Position numbers and translations under genes: made by a program. Shown here piece by piece: positions 42,089 to 50,771 of a DNA stretch of 56,095 nt (its first letter is position 1; each line of letters starts with the position of its first letter). The stretch comes from an uncultured Desulfovibrio sp. (GTDB lineage Bacteria > Desulfobacterota > Desulfovibrionia > Desulfovibrionales > Desulfovibrionaceae): positions 1 through 56,095 of the forward strand of contig NZ_CASDOY010000009.1 in assembly GCF_949282365.1 (NCBI RefSeq), given 5' to 3'. Below the pieces are notes generated by a model that was given only the letters and a program-made list of their open reading frames with translations, did not search any database and was not told the origin of the DNA.

Positions 42089-44906
42089 CGGCCCCGGACA
42101 GTTCCGCCATGACCTTGGCACAGCGGGGGCAGAGGGTGGGATGCGCGGGATCGCTGCCCAGTCCGGTGCTGTAGATCCAGCAGCGTTCGCACTTTTCGCC
42201 GGCGGCCTTGGCCACGCCCACGGCCAGGCCGGCCACTTCGCTGTCCTGCACGGCGTCGGCGGGCGCGTCGGCCAGCGGAGCCAGCTGCAGCTGCGAGACG
42301 ATGAAGAAGGAGCGCAGGTCGGTGTGCAGGCCTTCCAGACGTTCGCGCAGCTCGTCGGCCACATAGAGGGTCACGCTGGTATCCAGCGAATGGCCCACCA
42401 CGCTGTCGCGGCGCAGGGGCTCGATGGCGCGGGTCACGGCGCCGCGCACGGCCAGGAGCACGTTCCAGTCGTCGCGCACGCCGTCTTCCAGCAGATAGGG
42501 CGCGCCGTCCACGGGCGGCAGGGCGAAGACCGTGGGCACGTCGTCGCGCAGGTCATTGGGCAGGTGCTGGAAGATCTCCTCGGCGGTGAAGGACAGCACC
42601 GGGGCCATGTCGCGCACCAGCAGGCAGAGCAGGTGGTAGAGGGCGGTCTGGGCCGAGCGGCGTTCCCTGCTGGCCGGGGCCGAGGAATACAGGCGGTCCT
42701 TGAGGATGTCCAGATACACGGCCGAAAGGTCGGTGACGCAGTAATTGTGCAGGGTGTGGTAGACCTTGTGGAAATCATAGGTCATGTAGGCATCCTGCAC
42801 GCGTTCGTGCACCTGGGCGGCGGCGTGCAGCGCGTAGCGGTCCAGGGACAGCAGCTGGTCCAGGGGCAGCAGGTCGGCGCGGGTCAGGTCGTTGATGGTG
42901 CCCAGGATGAAGCGGCAGGTATTGCGGATGCGGCGGTAGGCATCCACAAGACGGCCCAGGATCTGGTCCGAGATGCGGATGTCTTCGCGGTATTCCACCG
43001 AGGAGACCCAGAGGCGCACGATCTCGGCACCGTATTTGTCGATGAGTTCCTGGGGCGCGATGACGTTGCCGATGGACTTGGACATCTTGCGGCCGTCGCC
43101 GTCCACCACATAGCCGTGGGTCAGCACGGCCTTGTAGGGCGGCTCGTTACGGGTGCCTTCGGCCACCAGCAGGGAGCTGTGGAACCAGCCGCGGTGCTGG
43201 TCCGAGCCTTCCAGATAGAGGTCGGCAGGCGCGGAGAGCTCGGGGCGGGTCTCCAGCACGGCGGCGAAGCTGGTGCCGGAGTCGAACCACACGTCCAGGA
43301 TGTCGTCTTCCTTTTCCCAGTGCCGGCCGCCGCAGTGCGGGCAGGTGAGGCCTTCGGGCACGATCTCTTCCAGCGGGGCCTCGTACCAGTAGTCGCAGCC
43401 CGTGGGATGCTTGGCGAAGCGGTCGGCCATCTCGTGCATCCATGTGGCGTCGTTCCAGGCCTCGCCGCAGTCCTTGCAGAGCAGGGCCATGATGGGCACG
43501 CCCCACTGGCGCTGGCGCGAGATGCACCAGTCGGGACGGGATTCGATCATGTTGTAGATGCGGTCACGGCCCCAGGCCGGGATCCACTGCACCCTGGTGT
43601 CGATGGCGTTGAGGGCCTTCTTGCGCAGGTCGTTCTTCTCCATGCTGATGAACCACTGGGTGGTGGCACGGAAGATGACCGGCTGCTTGCAGCGCCAGCA
43701 GTGCGGGTAGGAGTGGCTGATCCTGGCGGTCTTGAGCAGGGCCCCCACTTCGGTCAGCTTTTCGATGACCTTGGGATTGGCTTCAAAGACGTTGAGACCG
43801 GCGAAAAATTCCACGGAGGGCAAAAAGCGGCCCGCGTCGTCCAGGGGCGAATAGACGTCCAGCTTGTAGGCCAGGCCCACTTCGTAGTCCTCGCGGCCGT
43901 GGCCGGGCGCGGTGTGGACGCAGCCCGTACCGGCGTCCAGGGTCACATGGCGGCCCAGGATCAGGGGGGACTGGCGCTCATAGAAGGGGTGACGGGCGAT
44001 GAGGCCTTCCAGGTCCTGCCCGGCGGCGCGGCCCACCACGGTCACATCTTCCCAGCCGAAATTCTTGGCGCAGCCTTCCAGCAGCTCCTCGGCCAGCAGG
44101 TACTGGCAGCCGCCGGTCTCCACCAGCACATAGGTGAATTCGGGATGCAGGCAGACGGCCATGTTGTCCGGCAGGGTCCAGGGCGTGGTGGTCCAGATGA
44201 CCACATAGGCGCGGGAGGGGTCCGCACCGGGGATGCGCCGGGCCAGATCAGCGTCGTTGAGGGCGAAGCGCACGAAGATGGAGGGCGAGGTATGGTCGCC
44301 GTATTCCACTTCGGCCTCGGCCAGGGCCGTATGGCAGGAGCAGCACCAGTAGATGGGCTTCTTGGCGCGCACCACGCCGCCCTTGTCCACGAACTTGGCC
44401 AGCTCGTGGGCCGTGGCGGCCTCATAGGCCGGGTTCATGCTCTTGTAGGGATCGTCCCAGTTGCCCAGCACGCCCAGACGCTTGAATTCCTTGCGCTGGA
44501 TGTCGATCCACTTGCCGGCGTAGTCGCGGCACATCTTGCGCACCACATGGGCGGGCAGGGTCTTTTTCTTTTCCTTCAGCTCCTGCTCCACCTTGTGCTC
44601 GATGGGCAGGCCGTGGCAGTCCCAGCCGGGCACATAGTGGGCGCGGTAGCCCTGCATGTTGCGCGACTTGACCACGATGTCCTTCAGGATCTTGTTCAGG
44701 GCCGTGCCCATGTGGATATGCCCGTTGGCGTAGGGCGGACCGTCGTGCAGGACGAAGGCGCCCTTGTCGGTGCAGTTCCCGATCATGGCGTCACAGGCGT
44801 CGATTTCCTCCCAGTGCTTGAGCTGCTGGGGCTCGCGCTGGGCAAGATTGGCCTTCATGGGGAAGGCGGTCTTGGGCAAATTCAGGGTTTTTTTGTAGTC
44901 GCTCAT
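42081..44906 (-). CDS. ileS: Isoleucyl-tRNA synthetase
   Basis: A 941-residue class I synthetase. The ATP-site motif is GPPYANGHIHMGTALNK (about 56-72), with HMGT at the HIGH position, and the lid motif is KMSKS in GDGRKMSKSIGN. The editing domain carries WTTTPWTLPDN. The anticodon-binding region and a C-terminal zinc finger (CERCW ... CPRC) complete a bacterial type 1 enzyme. It charges tRNA-Ile with isoleucine and edits valine. Full length. It heads the ileS-lspA-PLDc_N-cpoB gene run. Confidence 0.96.
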   Translation of the reverse strand: MSDYKKTLNLPKTAFPMKANLAQREPQQLKHWEEIDACDAMIGNCTDKGAFVLHDGPPYANGHIHMGTALNKILKDIVVKSRNMQGYRAHYVPGWDCHGLPIEHKVEQELKEKKKTLPAHVVRKMCRDYAGKWIDIQRKEFKRLGVLGNWDDPYKSMNPAYEAATAHELAKFVDKGGVVRAKKPIYWCCSCHTALAEAEVEYGDHTSPSIFVRFALNDADLARRIPGADPSRAYVVIWTTTPWTLPDNMAVCLHPEFTYVLVETGGCQYLLAEELLEGCAKNFGWEDVTVVGRAAGQDLEGLIARHPFYERQSPLILGRHVTLDAGTGCVHTAPGHGREDYEVGLAYKLDVYSPLDDAGRFLPSVEFFAGLNVFEANPKVIEKLTEVGALLKTARISHSYPHCWRCKQPVIFRATTQWFISMEKNDLRKKALNAIDTRVQWIPAWGRDRIYNMIESRPDWCISRQRQWGVPIMALLCKDCGEAWNDATWMHEMADRFAKHPTGCDYWYEAPLEEIVPEGLTCPHCGGRHWEKEDDILDVWFDSGTSFAAVLETRPELSAPADLYLEGSDQHRGWFHSSLLVAEGTRNEPPYKAVLTHGYVVDGDGRKMSKSIGNVIAPQELIDKYGAEIVRLWVSSVEYREDIRISDQILGRLVDAYRRIRNTCRFILGTINDLTRADLLPLDQLLSLDRYALHAAAQVHERVQDAYMTYDFHKVYHTLHNYCVTDLSAVYLDILKDRLYSSAPASRERRSAQTALYHLLCLLVRDMAPVLSFTAEEIFQHLPNDLRDDVPTVFALPPVDGAPYLLEDGVRDDWNVLLAVRGAVTRAIEPLRRDSVVGHSLDTSVTLYVADELRERLEGLHTDLRSFFIVSQLQLAPLADAPADAVQDSEVAGLAVGVAKAAGEKCERCWIYSTGLGSDPAHPTLCPRCAKVMAELSGADA

Positions 44907-45864
44907 GCTGGCTCCTCAGGCAATGTAAAAAGCGCTTAAGTTTCGGCAAATACGTGCGCAAAGTCAAGGAAAGGCCCGCAGGAAAGGCCGTGCGGACGCG
45001 CTTTTCCGCCACGATGCGCCCGCACGCCCGCAGGAAGGCCCCGGGACAGGACAAAAAGCCCCCTGCGACGGCCGCCGCTAGGGACGGGAACAGGCGGCCC
45101 GGCACATGACAGGACACACGGGAGGGGCGGAGGCCCGGACGCAGGGAAGGCAAGGTGGCCCGGATGCACGGGCGGGGAGCCGGCGGATGGGGAGCGGCCG
45201 GGGCAGACGGCGAGACGGGCGTGCCGGTCGGGCGCGCGGCCGGGCGAAATGACGGGCGGCGTCGGGGCGCGGTGACAAGCCGGGAGCCAGGCCCGGCGGC
45301 AGCAGGCGGCTACTGCCGCCGGTGCCCTTGGGGTGGGCAGCGGATGGCTGCAGCGGCAGGGCACCGGCTGGAGGCCACGGAGCGGCGGCGGATGAGCGCA
45401 TCGGACGGCGCGGCCGGGGGGAGATGCCGGACAGCCGGGTGGGCGGAGGCTGCGGCTGAAAGCAGCGGGCGGACCGGTTCGTCGGGCAGCCTGTTTCGGC
45501 AGGGCCCTGGCCGCTCGTCTGTGCCGGGGCGCGTGCGTCAGGGCCGGGCGGACCGGGCGTCGGGGCGCTGGCGATAAGGCGGCACACCACAGCCCGGCGG
45601 CAGGCTGCTGCCGGGGGATGAAGCTCCTGCGTGGAGGCCGCGGCCGGCTTGCCGGGCAGAGGCGTGACTGGGCGCAGGCCCGGATGCCGGAGGCCGGACG
45701 TCAGGCGTATCCGGCCGGCGGCATGGCCTGACGAGCGTTGTCCGCTCCGGTCCCAATGGCGGGACTGCGAGGCGGCTTCGCTGCGGGCCCCTGTTGCTTG
45801 CTTCCGGCGGCACGGCGGCGGCGTGGCCCGTTCCGGTGGGTCTGCCGTGCGCGTACGCAGTGCG
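44907..45864. other. Nearly 1 kb of GC-rich gene-free DNA
   Basis: The ileS-proximal end (44907-44960) has moderate AT content and should hold the ileS promoter. The remaining ~900 bp is extremely GC-rich. I find no recognisable protein on either strand, no RNA gene and no clear repeat. The frames that cross it are composition artefacts. Confidence 0.6.
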
Positions 45865-45865
45865 C

Positions 45866-45893
45866 AAAAAAGGGCTCCCCCGAAGGAAAGCCC
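45866..45893 (-). terminator. Rho-independent terminator of hypC
   Basis: Stem GGGCTCCCC/GGAAAGCCC with two central mismatches and a TTCG loop on the minus strand, followed there by six T. It lies 13 bp past the hypC stop. Confidence 0.85.
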
Positions 45894-45905
45894 TGTCGGT
45901 GCGGT

Positions 45906-46157
45906 TCAGAAGCGGGCCTTTTCCCCTTCGATGGCTTCGGCCACCTCGCGCAGGGCCGCCAGGCTCTCCTGGGCCTGTTCCGGGGTCAGGCTGTGCAGGG
46001 CGAAGCCCGCATGGACGATGACATAATCACCGATCTTGGGCGGATCGGGCAGCAGGAGCATGGACGCGGTGAGATAGGTCTGGCTTTCGCCCACACGCAC
46101 GCGGGCCATGCCGTGTTCCTGAAGTTCGACCACCTGGGCCGGGATGGCAAGACACAT
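45906..46157 (-). CDS. hypC: Hydrogenase assembly chaperone HypC/HupF
   Basis: An 83-residue protein beginning MCLAIPAQVVEL, the invariant HypC start whose Cys2 carries the Fe(CN)2CO precursor to the hydrogenase large subunit. The remainder (VGESQTYLTASMLLLPDPPKIGDYVIVHAGFALHSL) is typical. It lies 15 bp after the maturation protease gene on the same transcript. The other hyp genes are not in this window. Confidence 0.92.
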   Translation of the reverse strand: MCLAIPAQVVELQEHGMARVRVGESQTYLTASMLLLPDPPKIGDYVIVHAGFALHSLTPEQAQESLAALREVAEAIEGEKARF

Positions 46158-46172
46158 GACAGTTCCTTTCTG

Positions 46173-46670
46173 TTAGCAGGTAGCGCCGGGATCTTTCCGG
46201 GCGTATTGGCGGGACAGGCGCATGATCTCCCTGCGGGCTTCATCCAGATAGGCGGGGAAGCGTTCCTGCACGGCGGGGGAAAGTTCCATGCTCCAGGACG
46301 TGTAGTCCGCGGGCTCCATGCCCAGGACGGTCAGGTTGGGCCGGGAACCGTGGAGCATCTCGGCCATGCGCAGGGAATCCAGCAGGTCGATGTCGTGGAT
46401 GGACAGGCGCTGCTTGTCGTTGTCCACCAGCTGGCTTTCCGTCAGCCGGTAGACCGTGCCGGGCCCGGCGTGACCGTGGACGATGTCCAGGATGAGCACA
46501 TGGGCATAGCCCTTGAACAGATAGAAGACATCCTGGGTGAAGGTGCCCGCTTCCATGATGCTGACGTTTTCGGGCCAGCTCTCCCGGGCCAGGGTCTGGG
46601 CGGCATGGACACCGACGCCGTCGTCGGTGAGGAGCAGGTTGCCGATACCCATGACAAGCACTTTGTCCAT
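46173..46670 (-). CDS. NiFe-hydrogenase maturation endopeptidase (HyaD/HynC type)
   Basis: A 165-residue protease that trims the C-terminus of a NiFe or NiFeSe hydrogenase large subunit after nickel insertion. Signatures: VMGIGNLLLTDDGVGVHAAQTL, VLILDIVHGHAGPGTVY (second nickel ligand Asp) and LSIHDIDLLDSLRMAEML (His ligand). The first ligand position is Asp rather than Glu, as in part of the family. The start at 46670 fits the family N-terminus. No hydrogenase structural gene lies upstream; the next gene is nhcD, 591 bp away. Confidence 0.87.
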   Translation of the reverse strand: MDKVLVMGIGNLLLTDDGVGVHAAQTLARESWPENVSIMEAGTFTQDVFYLFKGYAHVLILDIVHGHAGPGTVYRLTESQLVDNDKQRLSIHDIDLLDSLRMAEMLHGSRPNLTVLGMEPADYTSWSMELSPAVQERFPAYLDEARREIMRLSRQYARKDPGATC

Positions 46671-47212
46671 ACGATCCTCGATACTGATTGGGCCCGTTGC
46701 GGGCGGGATGCATGTCCGCTGCCGCTTGTCGGGACGGATGGCGCGCTCCGCCGCGGAGCCTGCGGACATCTGCCAGCATAGCAGCCCGGAAGGCCGCCCG
46801 CAAGGGGCCGGAGCATGCACGGGGGACCCGGACGCGGAAGGCGGACAGGCGCACAGGCCGCTCGATGATATGCGCCCCGGCATCCGGCTTCGGTGCAAGG
46901 GCGGACAGGCGCACGCGCAGTTCCCGCATGGCTTTTGACGGCTCAGGGAAGACGCACGGACAGTCCGCCTTGCCTGCGGCAAGGCCGGACACCGCCCCCG
47001 AACGGCTCCTGCATCCTTTCAAGCCGGCCGCGGGACAGGGCAGCGTCAGCTTCCGGGCAGTCCCGGGGGAACGGCAGCCCCTGCGGCTGGACGACGCATG
47101 TCGCCCGCGCTCTCCGCGCCGCCCGCCGCTCTGTTCAGGCCGCGAAAAGGGCCGGGGACGCAAAAAGGGCGGGAGGACGAAGAGGATGGAGGACGAAAAG
47201 GGCCGGGGACGC
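46671..47212. other. Gene-free gap with short direct repeats
   Basis: No gene is seen. A 31-bp sequence is repeated with a 51-bp period at 47143-47173 and 47194-47224, the second copy running into the nhc terminator. A shorter repeat with core GCGGACAGGCGCAC occurs near 46843 and 46902. Confidence 0.6.
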
Positions 47213-47243
47213 AAAAAGGGCGGGGTCGCCCCCGCCCTTTGTT
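47213..47243 (-). terminator. Rho-independent terminator of the nhc operon
   Basis: On the minus strand, AAAGGGCGGGGG and CCCCGCCCTTT form a strong stem followed by further T. It lies 20 bp past the nhcD stop. The 51-bp duplication upstream repeats one arm of it. Confidence 0.85.
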
Positions 47244-47261
47244 GTGCGTTGTCCGTACGGC

Positions 47262-47417
47262 CTAATGCTCGTCGTCATCACCGAAGAGCCAGGGGCCCTT
47301 CCTGGGGAACAGGATGGTGTTCCAGTAGAGGACATAGACGGGCAGGGTCACGAACATCATGATGTAGGCCCAGTTCTTGGTATAGAGGAAATAGTCGTAA
47401 AAGGTATGGAATTCCAT
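47262..47417 (-). CDS. nhcD: Small membrane subunit of the nine-haem cytochrome complex (NhcD/HmcD-like)
   Basis: A 51-residue protein (MEFHTFYDYFLYTKNWAY...), easily missed because of its size. It has one membrane helix (about 17-35, rich in Met, Val, Leu, Tyr) and an acidic tail (GDDDEH). The size, single helix and position after nhcC match the small HmcD/NhcD-type subunit of Desulfovibrio transmembrane redox complexes. AGGAGGAAC lies just before ATG 47417. It follows nhcC by 15 bp and is the last gene before the terminator. Confidence 0.75.
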   Translation of the reverse strand: MEFHTFYDYFLYTKNWAYIMMFVTLPVYVLYWNTILFPRKGPWLFGDDDEH

Positions 47418-47432
47418 GGTGTTCCTCCTGTC

Positions 47433-48647
47433 CTAGTGGGCGTCCTTGAAGTCGGGATGTTCGTACAGCACCGGCATGTGATAGACGATGAAGCGGTACA
47501 CGGTCACGATCAGGGTCACCACGAAGATGGAGATGCAGATCTCCCAGATGCTGGGGAAGTAACGCTCGTCAGCAGGCAGGGCGTAGTTGAAGGCGATCAT
47601 GGACACGTTGAAGCGGTTCAGCACGATGCCCAGCACGGCATTGGCCGAGGCGAAGCGGCAGAGCTTGATGTTGCGTTCGCGGGAGCCCTTGGCATAGAGC
47701 AGGGCGGGCATCAGCACGAAGAACAGCATTTCCACCAGCCACCACACGCCGTAGCCGCTGCAGAGGTAGGGCAGGTTGGCCTGGACCAGCATGTCGATGA
47801 GCTTCAGCATGAAGTAGCCGAAGAGGATGAAGGCACCGGCCTTGGAGAAGCTGAAGACCACTTCGTCAGCTTCGCGCAGGTGGGTCTCGTCCATGTAGTG
47901 GTGCACGCCCTTGTGGGCCCACATGCCTTCAAAGATGACCATGGAGCAGCCGGCCACCATGGAGCTGACGAAGAAGAACATGGGCATGAAGGGGGAGTAC
48001 CACAGCGGATGCAGCTTGCCGGGGGCGATCAGGTAGAGGGCGCCCAGCGAGGACTGGTGCAGGGTGGACAGGCAGACGCCGAAGATGGTCAGCAGGATGG
48101 TGCAGCGCACCACGACCTTGCGCCACTTCTTGAGGAAGGGGAACTTGCAGGACAGCCATTCCATGGGCGCCACCGAGAATTCGATGAACAGCACGGTCAG
48201 GTAGGTGGCCACGCACAAGCCCACTTCGAACAGGACCGAGGTGGTGCCGGGGAAGAAGAACATGTAGGGCAGGCGCAGCGGATGACCAAGGTCATACAGC
48301 AGGGCCACGACCACGAAGGCATAGCCCAGGAAGGCGGTGGTCACGGCGGGGCGCACGGCCGAATGGAAGTGCTTCATGCCCATGACGTAGCAGGCCACGG
48401 TGGTGAAGTAGCCACCGGCGGCCAGGCACACGCCGCAGAGCAGGTCGAAGCCGATCCACATGCCCCAGGGCTGGGTGTCGGACAGGTTGGTGATGGAGCC
48501 GATGCCCTGGGTGAAGCGGATGAAGGTCAGCACGAAGCCCACGACCAGGATGACCGCGGTGATCATGTTGCCGGGGCGACGCAGGGAAAACTCACCAAGG
48601 TTGAACAGTTTGTCCTTGGTGGGGATCACGATTTGGTGCTGGGACAT
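47433..48647 (-). CDS. nhcC: NrfD-type integral membrane subunit of the nine-haem complex
   Basis: A 404-residue protein with about ten membrane helices, of the NrfD/HmcC family. It would bind menaquinone and pass electrons or protons between the quinone pool and the haem/FeS subunits. Family-like stretches are PWGMWIGFDLLCGVCLAAGGYFTT and FLGYAFVVVALLYDLGHPLRLPYMFFFPGTTS. Its ATG directly abuts the nhcB stop. NhcC links periplasmic electrons to the cytoplasmic side in hydrogen or sulfate metabolism. Confidence 0.88.
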   Translation of the reverse strand: MSQHQIVIPTKDKLFNLGEFSLRRPGNMITAVILVVGFVLTFIRFTQGIGSITNLSDTQPWGMWIGFDLLCGVCLAAGGYFTTVACYVMGMKHFHSAVRPAVTTAFLGYAFVVVALLYDLGHPLRLPYMFFFPGTTSVLFEVGLCVATYLTVLFIEFSVAPMEWLSCKFPFLKKWRKVVVRCTILLTIFGVCLSTLHQSSLGALYLIAPGKLHPLWYSPFMPMFFFVSSMVAGCSMVIFEGMWAHKGVHHYMDETHLREADEVVFSFSKAGAFILFGYFMLKLIDMLVQANLPYLCSGYGVWWLVEMLFFVLMPALLYAKGSRERNIKLCRFASANAVLGIVLNRFNVSMIAFNYALPADERYFPSIWEICISIFVVTLIVTVYRFIVYHMPVLYEHPDFKDAH

Positions 48648-49769
48648 TTACTTATCCTCCCCGTGCTTGCAGCCGCAGCAGCTGTCGCAGCCGGATTGAG
48701 CTTCGCGGGCCTTGAGGGCCTGGATCATAGCCTTGCGGGCTTCGTCGGCGGCCACGGGTCCCTGGGTCTGCTCGATGCTGCGCACAGCGACGTCCACGGC
48801 GGCCGTCACATCTTCCTTGGCGGTCTGGACGGTCTTTTCCTGGGCGGCCTTGCTCATGGCCTCACGGCGCTTGGTCATGCCGTAGGCGCCGCCGAAGAGG
48901 ATGGGCCAGAAGGCGATGATCATGGGCACGGCACCCAGGGCGCCGTAGGTCAGTTCGCCCATGGGACGGTTGCCCAGATGGGTATCCAGGCCCAGTTCCT
49001 TGAAGGTATGGCCGGCGTCGGCCGTACCGGCGGCCTTGACGGCCGACGGGGTGGGCGCGGGGGCCAGGACCATCCAGGCGGTGCCGCCGGCATCCCATTC
49101 GCCGTAGATGTAATCCACATACTTGCCGGGGTTCTCGGCGATGCGCTTGCGGGCGATCTTGATGAGGTCGGAGCGGCGGCCGAAGGTCAGGGCGTCCATG
49201 GGACAGGCTTCCACACAGCCGGGCAGTTTGCCTTCCTTCAGGCGGGGCTCGCAGAAGGTGCACTTCTGGACCAGCGGATCCCAGGCCTCTTCATACTGGA
49301 AGCCGGGCACATAGAAGGGACAGGCGATCATGCAGTAACGGCAGCCCACGCACTGGGTACCGTCGTAGGTCACGCTGCCGTCGGGCTGCTTCTGGAAGCA
49401 TTTGGCGAAGCAGGCGGAGGCACAGGCCGGGTCGTTGCAGTGGAAGCACTGCAGCTTGCGGAACACGGGCTTGCCGCCCACGTCGTACTTGTTGACCACC
49501 GTCCAGGCATCGGCCGAGGTGCGGCGGGTCTTGTTGCAGACGGAAAGGTCGGTGAAGGGTTTTTCGGGCTTGGGCAGGTGGTTGACCTTGTTGCAAGCCT
49601 CTTCGCAGCTGCGGCAGCCGATGCAGCGGGTGGTATCGTGCAGGACGCCGTAGCTGTCTTCATAGTAAGGGAACATATGGGTGCCGCCGGCCTTGGCCAC
49701 TTGTGCCGTGCCCAATGCGGAAGCGACGCCAGCGCTGCCCAGGATGGTCAGAAATTTTCTACGATCCAT
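48648..49769 (-). CDS. nhcB: Tat-exported 4x[4Fe-4S] subunit of the nine-haem complex
   Basis: A 373-residue iron-sulfur protein. It begins with a twin-arginine signal (MDRRKFLTILGSAGVASAL). Four Cys clusters follow (CIGCRSCEEACN, CFHCNDPACASAC, CVGCRYCMIACPF, CTFCEPRLKEGKLPGCVEACP), giving the HybA/HmcB-type layout of four [4Fe-4S]. A membrane helix near 277-297 (GALGAVPMIIAFWPILFGG) anchors it. It ends in a Cys-rich tail, CDSCCGCKHGEDK. It carries electrons between NhcA and NhcC. Confidence 0.9.
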   Translation of the reverse strand: MDRRKFLTILGSAGVASALGTAQVAKAGGTHMFPYYEDSYGVLHDTTRCIGCRSCEEACNKVNHLPKPEKPFTDLSVCNKTRRTSADAWTVVNKYDVGGKPVFRKLQCFHCNDPACASACFAKCFQKQPDGSVTYDGTQCVGCRYCMIACPFYVPGFQYEEAWDPLVQKCTFCEPRLKEGKLPGCVEACPMDALTFGRRSDLIKIARKRIAENPGKYVDYIYGEWDAGGTAWMVLAPAPTPSAVKAAGTADAGHTFKELGLDTHLGNRPMGELTYGALGAVPMIIAFWPILFGGAYGMTKRREAMSKAAQEKTVQTAKEDVTAAVDVAVRSIEQTQGPVAADEARKAMIQALKAREAQSGCDSCCGCKHGEDK

Positions 49770-49784
49770 AATCGTACTCTCCAG

Positions 49785-50771
49785 CTAGTTGGCGTTCTCG
49801 GTCGCACGCGGCTTGTGGCAGGACGCGCAGGACGTGTCGAGGGGACGGGCGACGTCCATGCCGTCATGGCAACCCATGCACTGCAGATGATACGCGGCCT
49901 TCAGCGTGGGGCGACCGGGCACGCGCGGATCGATCTTGGCGGAGTGGCAGCTGCCGCACTTGGGCGGCGTGGCCGACAGGGGGCTGCGATGGTGGCAGGT
50001 GGCGCACAGGATCTCGGGCTGGCTGTGGAAAGCCTTGGCCAGATTGTCGCCTTCGATGCGCTTCATGAGCGAAGAGACGTGACGGCGATGGTTGAAGAGG
50101 TTGGGCTCGAACTTGTCGGACAGGCCGCCGATGACCACCTTGTAGGGGCAGGCTTCGGGAGCCATGTAATCCACGGGCTTGCGTTCTTCGATGGTGGCTT
50201 CGGCCAGGGCCACGCGATCCTCGGCGGGAAGCTTGCCGGCAACGCCCAGCTGGTACTGCTCGGGGGTCATCTTGCTGCTGACCACATGGCACACGCCGCA
50301 CCACTGGTCGTCACGGCTGGGGGTGACGATCTGGTGGCAGCCGGCGCATTCGCGGCGTTCCTTGTACTGCTGTTCGTGGCAGCTCACGCAGCTCTGGGGC
50401 GTGACGCCTTCCTTGCGCGGGGCGACCTTGGCGACGTGCATGGCACGCTCAAGGGTGATGAATTTGCCCTCGGCTTTGCCTTCCACGGTATGACAGGTGG
50501 TACAGGCCACCATGTCGCCCGTGTGATGGCAGGCCGTGCAGTCATCGATCTTGTCGACGTGGGCCTGATGGTTGAATGTCACCGGCGTCATGCTGGCGCC
50601 CTTGGGATTGGGCTTTTCGCTGACCGGAAAGAGAACCGTGGCATTAGGCATTTCCGCGTCGGACTCTTCCAGGCCCACCGCCACAGCGCGGTTGGCTTCG
50701 GGAAGCATCAGACAGGCCACGCCGGCCAAGGCAATCACCGCCGCCAAAAGCAGTGCTTTACCGTTCCTCAT
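49785..50771 (-). CDS. nhcA: Nine-haem cytochrome c (9Hcc)
   Basis: A 328-residue periplasmic cytochrome. After a signal peptide (MRNGKALLLAAVIALAGV..., about 1-30) there are exactly nine CxxCH haem sites: CTACH, CTTCH, CVSCH, CAGCH, CGVCH, CATCH, CGSCH, CMGCH and CASCH. The first four and last four fit two cytochrome c3-like modules with one extra haem between them, as in the 9Hcc of D. desulfuricans. It takes electrons from the periplasmic hydrogenase/TpI-c3 network and hands them to NhcBCD. AAGGACGAGCAC before ATG 50771 and the signal peptide rule out the longer frame. Confidence 0.92.
   Translation of the reverse strand: MRNGKALLLAAVIALAGVACLMLPEANRAVAVGLEESDAEMPNATVLFPVSEKPNPKGASMTPVTFNHQAHVDKIDDCTACHHTGDMVACTTCHTVEGKAEGKFITLERAMHVAKVAPRKEGVTPQSCVSCHEQQYKERRECAGCHQIVTPSRDDQWCGVCHVVSSKMTPEQYQLGVAGKLPAEDRVALAEATIEERKPVDYMAPEACPYKVVIGGLSDKFEPNLFNHRRHVSSLMKRIEGDNLAKAFHSQPEILCATCHHRSPLSATPPKCGSCHSAKIDPRVPGRPTLKAAYHLQCMGCHDGMDVARPLDTSCASCHKPRATENAN

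Noticed and set aside
41736..44939. A 1067-codon plus-strand frame opposite ileS and lspA
   Set aside because: Antisense of two strongly supported housekeeping genes.
45738..46781. A 347-codon plus-strand frame opposite hypC and the hydrogenase protease
   Set aside because: It is antisense to two recognised genes and extends into GC-rich spacer.
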